Source: Balamuthia mandrillaris
Taxonomy: Eukaryota; Discosea; Longamoebia; Balamuthiidae
Reading direction: 5' to 3'
Assembly: GCA_031835245.1 (NCBI GenBank)
Contig: JAVKOQ010000125.1
Coordinates: 5,001 to 69,000 of the forward strand
DNA: 64,000 nucleotides
Both the position numbers and the translations under genes were made by a program. Shown here piece by piece: positions 12,031-24,174 of the stretch. The stretch's first letter is position 1; each line of letters begins with the position of its first letter. The notes below the pieces were generated by a model. That model did no database searches. It worked only from the letters and a program-made list of their open reading frames with translations, and was not told the DNA's origin.

Positions 12031-12902
12031 CGAAATGAGGACCCAAACATCTTTTTGACCTCATTTTACTACTATGTGACTGCTATTGACTAAAGTCATC
12101 AAGACAATATTCTTCACTTTAAAGAATAACTTCACAATAATGCTGATGTCATTCACTGCTTCCTTGTGCAAGAACAAATGAAAGATGATTTATTTCTTTC
12201 TTCTATGAAAGCAAAAACACAGCTCCTTAACTGTGTTGGCAAAATCACCAACACTTATCTCAAAACTCCTCATGTTAGATCCGTCCTGGACCCTCAGCTC
12301 TTCTTTCTTTTATATTCCCCCATCCTTCCTCTCTCCTCCTTCCCTTTTCCCTCAGTGTACTTTGAAGCAACATCGAAGATTCACTCTTGTTGTCCTTCCT
12401 CTATTCTCTTGAATACACTTCTTGTCTCGTTATCGACTCTTTTATTCCAAAGGTTGGATTCAACCAACATGTGGCCTTGATTGTCCCTCCTTCAAAGATC
12501 TTCATTGATATCCTCAGCAAACAATACACATTCTTAAAAACAATATCCATTGCTCCTGTCCTTTCTCTAGTACTGTCCTTTAGGTCAGCACCTGGCTTTG
12601 GCTTTCAGACTTGCCCTTTGTGTCCTGCAAAGCACCACCAAAAGTGTCCTTTTTCTTGCTTTGGTTAATATATTTCTTTTCTAAGTACTATGTTAGCTAG
12701 TGCTATCTTGACTTGCAGTTGTAGCAGAAAGGTTGTTTTATCTTCTTATCATTGCTTAAACTGCTGTCATTGTTGTTTGCTCCTTGTCCAATAGTTCAAG
12801 TTTTTCTTCACATCTTTTTGAAACTAGTCAATGTAACTGTTTTGTTTACAAGCCAAGTACCCTTCAAAAATTATGTATTCTGTTGGGTTAACACAACAAA
12901 AA
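12031..12902. repeat. Mosaic of B-family fragments and a 235-bp LTR (12234-12469)
   Basis: About 12031-12233 resembles plus-strand gag of the B/C family. 12234-12469 is a 236-bp LTR beginning TGTTGGCAAAATCACC and ending AACCAACA, also found at 16250 and 26173. About 12470-12895 resembles the knuckle/protease region of the B/C family on the minus strand. The two flanks of the LTR come from different places and strands of the same family, which suggests recombination, not simple insertion. Confidence 0.7.
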
Positions 12903-13092
12903 TGTTGGAAAACCAATGATTCATTATGACTTCCTTGGATCCCAAGTTTTCTTACCCCTTTTTATTTTCCCTTTTTCCTCACAACACATTCAAAGCACAC
13001 ACTTTGGCTCACACCTCTTTTCATGTGAATAAACCCAGAGTCGCTTACATACTGTCCCATTCTTGATCTGCAGGATTTATCCTCCATCAACA
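12903..13092 (+). repeat. Solo mini-LTR copy 4
   Basis: This member of the 200-bp family begins TGTTGG, ends CATCAACA and is flanked by AAAA on both sides (12899-12902, 13093-13096). The duplication is compatible but weak evidence because it is a homopolymer. The copy is more diverged than those in B and C. Confidence 0.8.
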
Positions 13093-16000
13093 AAAACAGT
13101 TCAAATTCTTCACAAATTGGACATAAAAAGAAAAAATCAAAGAAATGAAGAAGATTAAATGATTCAAACAAATAGTTGAACAAAAACTACACCATTTTGT
13201 CTTTACACAATAAAGTGTCTACTTTGAGAGGACCAGTTACTGCAATGACTTTCTTTTTCAACTTTTTTTTTGCTTCTTTGTCTCCTTTTTTGTTCTCTTC
13301 AGTAACTGCTGCTTCTTTCTTGCTTCTATTAACATGGCAAAGTTAGTCCAAGTGTTGCATTTTCTAGGTTTTTGATGTTGAGAAGTAAAGATATTATGCA
13401 TAGAGAGTTGACAAGTATCCTCTTGAGGTATTTATCAGTGCTTACAAATGATTTCACACTTTATACAAAGGAGTGTTGTGAATGACTGCGTTTCTGAACA
13501 CTAGCTGCATGAATGACACTGCCCTTTGATAAAAGCTGAAGATAGTTGTTGAATCTACTTGCATGTAAGAACAAAGGCATAATTGAAATAAGACATTGCT
13601 CCTTGGTTGAGTTTTTGCTGTTCACTTGTCCTATTTTGCTCAGCTAAAAGAGTCATACATTGTACACAAGGACAATAGTCACTATTAATTGAAATCTCTC
13701 TACAGTGCTACTATTACCTACTTTAACAATTTTCTAATTTCCTGATTTACATGATGTCATCATCCTTGATACCAATTCTTTCTTTTCTCTTGATAGCCAT
13801 GATGCTATTTTATTCCTTCTTTCACTTGCTCTTAAATCTAAAGAGCTTCTTTATTGTTTGTATTCTTATTGTAAAATGAGAATAGGAATAATAACAAAGA
13901 CAAAGTAAGTACAAGACCTGAACTTAATTTACTAAAGGTAAAGAGTATAAATAAAGTATTTTGTTGTAAATTGAAAGTTGTAAGTTGTCCTAAGAAGAAA
14001 AAAGAGGGAAGTATTTAAATTAAAAGAAAGATCTATAAACAAAACAAGGCATAAAATAGAATAGAGAGAAAAGGAAACATCAAGAAAGGAAAAGGAGAAA
14101 ATGAGAGGTTTCCTCAGGTTGATGACAGAAGGAGAAGTTGGTAGAAAGAAGAGCTACTATGTGGAACTCTTTCAACAAGGTCAAAAAGATGTTTGAATCC
14201 TCATTTGCATAAGTTTAACACTGTCCAAGCTGTTACTAGTATTGTGTTTGGCTGTGTATGGTTGTAAATCTTGATGGTGTGCTATGAGATTGAAAAAAGA
14301 TTTTTCCTTTTCCTCTTCCTTTTCTTCTTTTTCTTCAATCAAAGATTAAAAGCTGGACCCAGAGCCAAGACCATCATTCTTCTGTCTTTTGTCCTCTAGT
14401 TGGGCCTTGAGAAGATTTTGCAGTTGAGAGATTGGGTTATTAAAAGTTTCAAGAGCTGCATTGTTGTATTTAATCACTTATTTAATATTGTTAAAGAGCT
14501 CACCTGCAAACCAGGTGAAGTGTGTATGAAGCTCAAAGAGGACTTGGTCTATAGCATCTAGTGTGTTTATAGAAAGAGTTATACCCACATTTGCATTATT
14601 ATTATATCACTCTGTCATAATACCTATCCTTATCACTTCTTGTATATAATTCTTTTGTTTATTCTATTAAATAACCTTATATCCATTGAGTTGATGTCTG
14701 TTAGGTTGTTCCCTTTCTGGAATATCAGCTTACTTTTTTTAGTAAGTTCAGTTTTCACGTAATTAACCTATTTTTGGAGCAATATGCTGGTATTCTCAAC
14801 AGAAGCATAAAGGCATTTCAAACACTTCTCAAAGGTAGTTTAGGAAAATTGACTCTTATTTCTAGTTCTTGGTGTTCATCATGTCTATGGGGAAATTCCA
14901 TGAATAATGGTTCTAGCTGTCAAAATAAAGGTTGAAAGAGATGAATAACACAAGTAAACAGAGTCAAAATCTCTTATTCAAAGAGGAAACAAAGGAACAA
15001 AGGAGTTAAGAGAAAAAGGTGTTTTGTGAATGAAACAAAAACTAACTAACTAAAAGAAAGAAAGCAACAAAATATAAAAAAGAAACCCAGTGATGTAGCA
15101 ACAAGCAATTGGTCCATCACAGATGTTAACAAGAAAAAAGGAAAGGAAAAGGTGTAACAGAGCTAATATGTTGAAAGTATTCTCAACAACTTTCTAGTTT
15201 CTCACTTCTAATTATATTTTAACCTGTTGGTAATATTAATGTCTTTTCTTACTTGAAACATATGTAAGAAAAGAGATAAGTATTTTATAGTTGAGTATTA
15301 GAGTACTTACTTTCTTTCTTTTATTCCATTGTTTTCTACTTCCTTTGTTAATTAATTTGCTTTGAATAACAAGAGAAACTTACCATCTATTTCATTGTAA
15401 TAAGCCAGCTTATGATGTTGAGTCATTAATAAACTTGTTGAATTACCTGTGCTTTACATATTCAGCTCTAAAGTAGAATCAGAAATGTTACTAAAGTCAT
15501 ACTTATGAGTGCATTTTTCTTTCCATTGAGTATATTAACAGCTCTATATCAAGAAAGATAGAAAGAAGGCAAGAAATAAAGCAAAAAAAAAAAAGAACAA
15601 CAAAAGCAAAGACAAAAGTATTATATAGAAATTAATTTTTTCTATGATGTCTATTTATGGCACTTTTGCTTATAATTAACCAACTGTTGATGAGGAATAA
15701 CCCTGCAGATCAAGAAAGGGATGGCACATAAGCAACTCTGGGTTTATTTACAAGAAAAGATTAAGGTCTTCAGGACACTTTATCACTTTGGTCCAGATTT
15801 GCTAAAATGTTAACAAGGGTCTTTAAGACACTTTATAGTAAAATAGAAAAAATAATTATACTCTAGTTTTGTCTATAATATTAAGAAGCTTTGTTGACAA
15901 TTGCGAACTTTTTAACTTTTTTTCCTATTTTTCTTCTTTTTTTTCTTCCTTTTTTTTAATCATCATTGGTTGACACCATCCAACATTATCAACTCATTAC

Positions 16001-16249
16001 TTTTTTTTTTAATTTTTCTTATTCCAACACTTTGTCTATTTCAGCTTTTTGTGATTTTCTTTTTAACAAGTCAGAATCTTTCTTTCCTATCTTTTAACAC
16101 ATGACTTCTTTTAATTGGTTCTTTTTCTTATTCATCTCATCTATTTCTTTTAATGTTTTGTTTTCACTTTTTTCTTTGTTTTTCTTTGTTTTTGTTCATT
16201 TTAAACATACATACTAGTTTGATACTATGCTTTAATTATAGGATTAAGG
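13093..16249. other. AT-rich, CpG-poor old repeat layer without genes
   Basis: No host gene is visible in these 3.1 kb. Recognisable debris: an LTR-like piece at about 13860-14165 shared with 26640-26990, B/C-family gag on the minus strand at about 14175-14560, a decayed B/C LTR plus leader on the plus strand at about 14595-14790, and a partial mini-LTR on the minus strand from 15685 to about 15770. CG dinucleotides are almost absent, in contrast to element C. Confidence 0.7.
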
Positions 16250-16485
16250 TGTTGGCAAAATCACCAACACTTATCTCAAGACTCCTCATGTTGGATCCGT
16301 CCCGGACCCTCAGCTCTTCTTTCTTTTATATCCCCCCATCCTTCCTTTTTCCTCTTCCCCTTTTCCCTGGGTGTACTTTGAAGCAACATCGAAGATTCAC
16401 TCTCGTTGTCCTTCCTCTATTCTCTTGAATACACTTCTTGTCTCATCACCGACTCTTTTATTCCAAAGGTTGGATTCAACCAACA
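16250..16485 (+). repeat. 235-bp LTR, copy 2, upstream of element D
   Basis: It begins TGTTGGCAAAATCACC, ends CAACCAACA and is nearly identical to 26173-26406. It stands only 20 bp before the gag-like region of element D, but no typical primer-binding site follows and its two flanks do not match. It could be D's own 5' LTR or an independent solo copy; I cannot decide. Confidence 0.75.
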
Positions 16486-16504
16486 TTTTTTTTGACTTAC
16501 ATAA

Positions 16505-18678
16505 GTGATTCAAATCCCTGCTTGCGTTACGCACATCATGAAAGCCTCAGCCGCTCTCGACACCCTCCGTGAACAGCTTCACAAAGCACAACAGGAGTAC
16601 CTTCACATGCTCCAACAATCCTTTCAGCTTGAACTCGACATCTCCAACTGTCTTGAGACTGAATGTGCTGCCAAAGAAGAAGAACAGTGCAAGTTAGATG
16701 ACGCCGCAGAACACACTAGAAAGGCCATCGAACAGTTACAACATCATATAGACAGCTTTGTTGCTTTCCTTGCATCCACCTCTGCCACACTAGGCAGTTC
16801 TTCCACATACAACACTACCACTGCTGCTGTTTCTCCTTCCTCTCCCATCCCATAGATCTCGCCCATATAGTCACCTCATCCGAGTTCACCCTCTCCAACA
16901 GCACGAAAGTTGCCTCTGTCCCTGAATAACAGAGCTACACAACTACTCCTTCGCCTCCTACACAGAAAAAAACGCCTCGCCTTTCCCCCGGACTACCTAA
17001 GTTCGATGTCAGCAAGCGCCAGGACTCCGCTCTTCACACCATGGAACTGGAGTATCACCTTAACGCCTACAACTACCCTGAGGATAGATGGATGCAAACC
17101 CTCATCACCACCCTTGTTGGGGACAGATGTCTTGGGCCATTAGCACTCTACAAGACCCAATATGGAATGTCGCCCGAGACCTCTTCCATCGGCACTACCA
17201 CCTTCCAGACATCGAGACCACAATGATTGAGGCCGTCACATCATTTTGACAGAAGCCTGGTGAAAGCATTCATCAGCTCATCAATCAGTACTCTGTACTC
17301 TGTAATCGTCTTCCTGACACCTTCTATGACTACCTCAAAGCTTTCTTCTTTGGACAAGCCCTTCCCACATAAAGTTGAAGTACAAGCAACAGACTCTTCA
17401 CAACAAGCCACAAGACATCACCACTGCTTTCAAGCTTGCAGTCCTCATTGAGACAGAGTTTCCCCAACCTTCTTCAAAAAATAAAGGTCACACCAAGTTA
17501 TCACAAAGGCAATCATTACCCCACACAATGGGTGCTGTTTGTGTACACTGTAAACTACGCAACCACACAGAAGATCAGTGCCAGAAAAAGGCCCACAGGC
17601 TACAATAGCAGGCTTTTCCAGCAACGTCTGCTATGCCAGCCTCATCTTCTGCTCCTACAACACGCAACCCCATGTCAACACTGCTGCAACAAACACGCGC
17701 ACAACCACCAGCATGCCAGTCCTCTCCCAGCTCATGTTCCCTCAACTCCATGTCTTCTACACTACAACAGAGCAGCACACCCACTCCCACTGCTGAGCAG
17801 CAAGACTCTATTGGAGGTGAAGAGAAGTACAACGAGTTCTTCAAGTCACAACAGGCTCTCAACTCAATCACCATCACAGATGATCTGCCTGGACCTAATG
17901 ACCCTATCTGTGCTCCAATGACCATTAACAGCCGTTGCGTCACTGCTGTCATTGACTCTGGCGCCAGCCACTCCTTTATGGACCCTTCTATCATTGACTT
18001 AGTTTGTGCCAAAACCAAGCAAGCCAACTACATGGTCAAACTTGGACACCGTGAAACCACTGCTACATGTGCTGCTGAAACGGAGCCACTTGCTTTTGGC
18101 TTCAGTGAACACCATTTCCATCACATGTTCTCTGTTTTGCCTCAACCAGACGGTCAATCAATCATTCTGGGCTGTGACTTCATGCGCAAGTCTGGCATGG
18201 GCATAACAGACATCCCTATCGACTACCCTGAGGAACCACTACCCCGCTCCAAGGACCATGACATCACCTGATGCCAATATCAACGTTTGGTGAAGGCTAT
18301 CAAGGAACACATCTGCAAGCACATTCTCAAGGCCATTGAGAAATACCTTCAGGAGAATGAGGCTCTACCGACAGGACCTTCCTGTACCCTCCCTGAAGCT
18401 GTCCTCCACCTAGACACTGGAGACCACCCCCCTGTCTTTCACCATTAGTACCCCATCTTACACCATTTAATGCTTGTCATCAATCTGCAAGTGGCAGAAT
18501 GGCTGCGTTCCGGCATCATTGTGCTCGCCCCACCGGACAGTCCCTGGAACTCTCCTCTCATCGTTGTACCCAAGAAGGATGCTGATGGCAACGTCACCCA
18601 GTGGCATGTCTGCATCAACCCGCACCTCCTGAACAAGCTCCTCTTGGACCTCACATACCCAATCCCTACTATCCGCAG
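16505..18678 (+). mobile_element. Element D (left part): Ty3/gypsy chromovirus fossil
   Basis: Parts in order: coiled-coil gag from about 16505, a CCHC knuckle near 17548-17590, an aspartic protease with DSGAS near 17955, and the start of reverse transcriptase at about 18440-18678 (PPDSPW...VPKKD). The element is interrupted by element C at 18678/18679 and resumes at 24175. It is broken in several places and is older than C. Confidence 0.85.
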
Positions 18679-18816
18679 TGTGATAAGGCCGGTAGGGGAA
18701 CAACCTAACGGACACCAACTCGATGAACGTAGGAAAAAGACCTTTAATAGAATGAATAGAAGAGATATATATACAAGGAGAGATAGGAATAGGTATTATG
18801 GGAGAGTGGTATAACA
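18679..18816 (-). repeat. 3' LTR of element C
   Basis: This 138-bp repeat is nearly identical to 24037-24174. On the plus strand it starts TGTGATAAGGCCGG and ends GGTATAACA. It is followed by a pyrimidine-rich stretch, which is the polypurine tract on the minus strand. Confidence 0.93.
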
Positions 18817-20755
18817 CTTCCCCCTCCCAGGCCAAAGTCACTCTGTGATTGACTGTCAGGCCGATAATCATGATACCACTCTCCAATATGCCTGGACCAG
18901 GTCTGGGGCGTTGATAACGTTGCGTTCAGGCTCCCAAGAGTTGTGGTGGATGGAAAAACCTTTCCACTTCAACCTGTATTCAAGTCCTCGATTGGTATAG
19001 CGGTGTCAAGAATTTTCTCAACCTTGTATTCGTCGTCAGCAAGCTGTCTGTCTTCGTCGTCACGTGGAATAAATCGTTTGACGCGGTTGAGGTTTACCAC
19101 TTTATCTGTTTCAGGACCAGCAGTATTCCGCACCTTGATTGTCTGCGGAGAACAGATTTTGATAATCTTGTAGGGTCCTCCTTTCCAACTACATCGAAGT
19201 TTCTTAGACTTGCCGATGGATGTAGCTTTGGAGTGAATGAGAACCAGGTCGCCAACCTTAAACTCTTCCTCCGACTTGCCATGCCTTTTCTCCGTCTTCT
19301 CTTTTTGGGCGTTGTCTACTCCACGGGCTTCTTCTGCAAGTGCACGCTGTGTCTCCTGCAGTTGCCTCACCCACGAATCGTCGGACAGATGAGTAGTGTC
19401 CACCAAACCGGTACCATTGGACTTCCTCCCAAACATAAGCTCGTAAGGGGTAAATCGTCGTCCTGGCAGCAGCACATGGCGATAAGAATAAAGTAGCATC
19501 GGAAGGTACGCACTCCAGGCTTGTTGCCTACCATCCACGAATTTTCGGAGCTGCTCCTTAAGGGTGCATTTGTATCATTCAACCATGCCATTTCCTTGGG
19601 GATGCTCTGCCATGGTGTATTTATGCTTGATGCCAAGAAGAGTCGACAGCTCATTGTTGAGTTTGTTGACGAACTCTTTTCCTTGATCAGACAGAAGCTC
19701 CTTAGGGAGGTCCGTGCTCACGAAGATCTCAAGTAAGGCCTTCGCCACTTCCTTTGCTTGTTTCGTCTTCAATGGACGAATGTCCGGCCAACGCGTGAAG
19801 GCGTCGATGGTGACCAAAGCGTATCGGTACCCTTCGGCTGTCAAGGGCAACTCACCGATCAGGTCCATGCAGACCAACTCGCCTGGCTCGTTAGCAATGA
19901 TGTGACCCAATGGCCCGTCTGCTTTCTTCCACGGAGCCTTCGCCTCCTGGCATTCCACACAGCTCTTGACCCAACGTTCCACATCTTTGTGAATTCCAGG
20001 CCACCAGTACTGCGTGATGAGGCGGGAGTACATCTTCGTAAGGCCGAAATGCCCACCCGTAGGAACATCATGGAACTGACGAAGTATCTCATTCCTAAGC
20101 TCCTTGGGCACGATTTGTTGGACGGTAGCTTGTTTGACCTTGGCTTTATCAGGCCAAATCGCGCGTAATAAATGTCCGTCTTGAAGGAAGCACTGCTCCA
20201 TGAGCGCCAACTGACAGGGTGTCTTGCATTGACATGCCTCCTCGTTGCCTTCAATGGCTTCAACAATCCATGAAAATTCATCGTCAATACACAGCAGCTC
20301 AAGCCATGAGTCGGAATCCAACTCCTTATCCAGTAAAACCTGCAGGGAGCCATTTTCTTGTGACTGTATCCCACGGTCGTCTTCATCGTCTGACTGGCTG
20401 CCTTCCCCTCCATCTGCGAAAGTAACCTGCTTGTGGTTCTTCGGATGAGTAACAGTGTTGACTGCACCGAGAGCAAACGGTTCACGGCTGAGACTTTCGG
20501 CATTGGAATGTTCCTTCCCTGGTTGGTGGGTAACTTGGACGTGGCCGAATTCCTGCAGCTTGGCAATCCACCTCGCCAACTTGCCTGAAGGGTTCTTCTG
20601 AGAGAACAGCCATTGCAGAGCTGAATGGTCAGTAACGACACATTCTAACTGCTGAAGAATATAATGTCTCCAATGCTGTAGGAAGAAGACAACAGCATAA
20701 GCCTCCTTCTCCGTGGCGCTCCAATTGAGCTGTGGACCGGAAAGCTTCTTGCTAC

Positions 20756-20931
20756 TGTTGATGGGGAATAACCCTGCGGATCAAGAAAGGGACGGCACGT
20801 AAGCGACTCTGGGTTTATTCACAAGAAAAGGGGTGTGGACCAAAGTGTGTGCTTTGAATGTGTCGTGAGGAAAAGGGGAAAATAAAAAGGGCGAGTGTCG
20901 ACAAGAAGTCATAATAGTTGGTTTTCCAACA
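20756..20931 (-). repeat. Solo mini-LTR copy 6, inserted in element C
   Basis: This minus-strand member of the mini-LTR family is 176 bp, about 22 bp shorter than full copies. It is flanked by CTAC at 20752-20755 and 20932-20935. It lies in the RNase H region of C, so it is the latest event in the order D, then C, then mini-LTR. Confidence 0.92.
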
Positions 20932-23900
20932 CTACCGTAGGCTACAACATGGTATAGCCCATCCTCTCCTTTCTGCTCCAGAGTTCCCCCGATGGCGTAA
21001 TCGCTGGCATCACAGCAGATCCGAAAGTCCTTTTCAGCATCAGGAGAGGCAAGGACAGGAGAACTGATCAGAGCCTCCTTTATCCCTTGGAAAGCCTTTT
21101 CCTGCTCGTCGCTCCACACGAACTTCGTTTTGGGGCTCGTGAGGTCGGTGAGGGGCTTCACCATCTTGGCGAGATGATGGATAAACTTGCGATAGTAGTT
21201 TGCAAGTCCAAGGAAGCTTTGTAGTTGCTTCCTGGTGGTCGGGCGTGGGCAATCTTGCACCGCCTTGACCTTGCTCTGTACTGGGCTAATTCCATCGCTA
21301 GACACCATGTGTCCAAGGTACTCCATTGTCTCCTTCACGAAGGCGCATTTGTTGACCTTCACGTAGAGTCGATACTCACGGAGACGCTCAAAGACCTTGC
21401 GTAAGTGAACGAGGTGGTCCTCAAATGTCTTAGAAAAAACGATGAGGTTGTCAATATGACACCAAGAAAACTTCCGCTTGAATTCGCTGAAGATCTTGTC
21501 CATTCCTCGTTGGAACGTAGCCGGAGCGTTAGTAGGTCCGAAGGGCATAACCACAGGCTCAAACTGACCGGATTTCGTAACGAAGGCACACATATTTGCG
21601 GTACGTTCCTCCATAAGGAAGTGCCAATAACTGCATGCTAAGTCGAATTTGGATCGGAACTTGGAGCCGTGGAGGCAATTCAGTCCGTCCTCAATGTTAG
21701 GCATTGGGTAGGAATCCTTCACCGTACGTTTGTTTAGCTCTCTGTAGTCGATACAGAATCATGGCTTTCCGTCCTTCTTGATGATGATGATCACAGGGTG
21801 TGCCCATTTGCTGACAGATTTGCAAATGACACCCATAAGTAGCATGTTGTTCGTGGCAGCGTTGATGGTCTCCTGAACCTTGGTGCTGACCTTGTGAGGC
21901 TTCACACGGATGGGGGTATAATCCGTTAGGACTATCTTGTGGGGTGGAAGTTTGACACTTCCCGGCTCAGGAAGCTTGTAGTAGAAGACGTCCTTGTATT
22001 CAAGGGCCAGCTCTAGAAGCCGTGCTTTCTGCCTGATATCCAGGTCCGCGTCATTCACGAGCTCTCTCAAGCCCGTCATTACCTCTTCCTCAGTAGGAAG
22101 CTCCACCGGGTAGATAACGTCCACAACATCTTGGGTCTCCTTTGTGACTGAGGTGCACACTCGGTCATCATCAGAGTCACCAGACGAACCGTCCACAGGT
22201 TTGCTCTCAGCAAGAAGTAACCAGTGTCATCATGCTTCCAAAATATCCCAGCCAATAAGAAGATCATGCAGCATCGGATCATCCTCTGCCAAGACAGCAA
22301 TGGTTGCCTTGATGTTCTCATGAGTAGGCGTCTGAAAACGAAGAGTGACATAACCCTTCGGCTTCACTTCATGGCCAGTAGCACTTCTCCACATATCCCC
22401 GTTATGTAGGCTACTAATTTTCACTCCTTTGGGTAGAAGTGTTTGTCGGATGAAGCTATCGGTGGCACAGGAGTCCAGCGCGGCCTCGATAGTCCTTCCT
22501 CCGGAGATCTTCATAGACATCCTCGGTAGACAACGTGCGTTCTTGATGACAATATTCGTCGATCCTGTCCTTCCACCAGCACTGTCCTTCTGGGCCGGCG
22601 CCTGGCTTTGGCTTCCAGACTTGCCCTTTGTGTCCCGCAAAGCACCACCAAAAGTATCCTTCTTCTTGCTTTGGTCGACACGTTTCTTTTCCGAGCACTC
22701 TCTTGTCCAGTGCTCTCTTGACTTGCAGTTGTAGCAAAAGGGTCGTTTCTTCTTCCCATCATTGCCCGAACTGCTGTCGTTGTTGTTCTTTTCTTGTCGA
22801 GAGCTCCTTGACCGATGGTCCAAGCTCTTCTTCGCGTACCGTCGTCCTTCCCAGTCTCTCGTGAGGTTCAGGGCATCAGCCATATTAGCAATGTCCTCCC
22901 GCTGAAGGAATTTCTCCTTCAGGTCCGGAACAGCTCCTGCGATGAACTTCTCCAAGACCTGAGTCTCGCTGAAATCTGTGAGGAAAGCCTCTCGCAGCGC
23001 TGTTCGCACTCGCAAGTTCCAAGCGTCCACAGACTCATCAACGTTCATCCAAAGATTTCCAAGCGTCATGATCTTAGCAGTCACTCGGTCACGATGCTGG
23101 AAGCAGTTGAGAAGCTGTGTTTTCGCTTCCATGGGGGTTAGTAGGATGCCACCTTTTGTTCGTTCTTGCTCGAGGAAGCGGCGAACGACGTCAGCGTAAT
23201 CATGAAGTTGTCCTTCAAAGTGAAGGATATAATCCTGATGACTCCAGCCAGCGGCGGTTGCATAGCGGTCAAACGAGGTCAAAAAGATGTTTGGGTCCTC
23301 ATTTGGCTTGCCATGGAAGGTCGGCAGTGTTTCTGTGGTAAGCAGACTCTGCGTCAGCCGAACATCGCCCAAGCTGTCACCAAGGTTTTTGGCCGTGCGT
23401 CGTCGAAAATCTTGACGGCGGGCCGTGAGATTAAGAGTTTTTCTCTTCTCCTTCTCCTTTTCTTCCTCCTCTTCGCTTGTAGACGAAGAGCTGGACCCAG
23501 AGCCGAGACCGTCATCCTTCTGTCCTTTGTCCGCAAGTTGGGCCTTGAGAAGATTTTGCAGTTGAGAGATCGAGTCGTTAAGAGCCGCAAGAGCTACATC
23601 GTTGCTTTTTCTCGCTAGTTTAACGTCGTTAGAGAGCACATCTGCAAAGGTTTCCAACTTTTGATCAAGATGGTCGATGCGGTCAGACAAAGAAGAAGCG
23701 CCGCTAGCCTGCTTGACCCAGAGCTTGTCATGGTCCGCTTGGCTTGCACGAAGCTCAGAGAGGGCCTGGTCTATGGCGTCTAGCCTGTCCATTGGAAGAG
23801 TTGTAGTAGTAGGGGAGGGAGTGTCGGAAGCTGGAGGGATAGCACCACCGGAAAGTGGAGCTCTGGGTACCAGAAGAAGGTGTTGTACCTGTCTGCGGCA

Positions 23901-24036
23901 AAGTTCCTGACATTGTGTCACCGAACGCTGCTATGAAAGCGCTCCAAGTTTCCTCCGAAAAACCCCGAGTATCCAAAATAGGTTAATTACCTGAAAACCG
24001 AACTTACCAAGAAAAAAGTAAGCCGATGTCGCCAAG

Positions 24037-24174
24037 TGTGATAAGGCCGGTAGGGGAACAACCTAACGGACACCAACTCGATGGACGTAGGGAAAAGACC
24101 TTTAATAGAATGAATAGAAGAGATATATATACAAGGAGAGATAGGGATAGGTATTATGGGAGAGTGGTATAACA
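24037..24174 (-). repeat. 5' LTR of element C
   Basis: This is the 138-bp partner of 18679-18816, differing at three positions. It is flanked on the right by the second copy of the target duplication GCAG. Confidence 0.93.

Larger units (their letters stand above)
18679..24174 (-). mobile_element. Element C: youngest Ty3/gypsy chromovirus, nested in element D
   Basis: A structurally complete chromovirus on the minus strand. The LTRs are 24037-24174 (5') and 18679-18816 (3'), each 138 bp and differing at three positions (about 2%). Target duplication GCAG is at 18675-18678 and 24175-24178. The leader has a likely primer-binding site starting TGGCGACATC. Parts on the minus strand: gag about 23920-22690 with CCHC knuckle near 22740, protease about 22560-22230, RT about 21950-21170, RNase H about 21060-20540, integrase about 20250-19250, chromodomain about 19030-18880. 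Gag-protease is one long open frame of about 560 codons. A handful of breaks and one mini-LTR insertion make it non-functional. It is same family as B, clearly less decayed. Confidence 0.93.
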
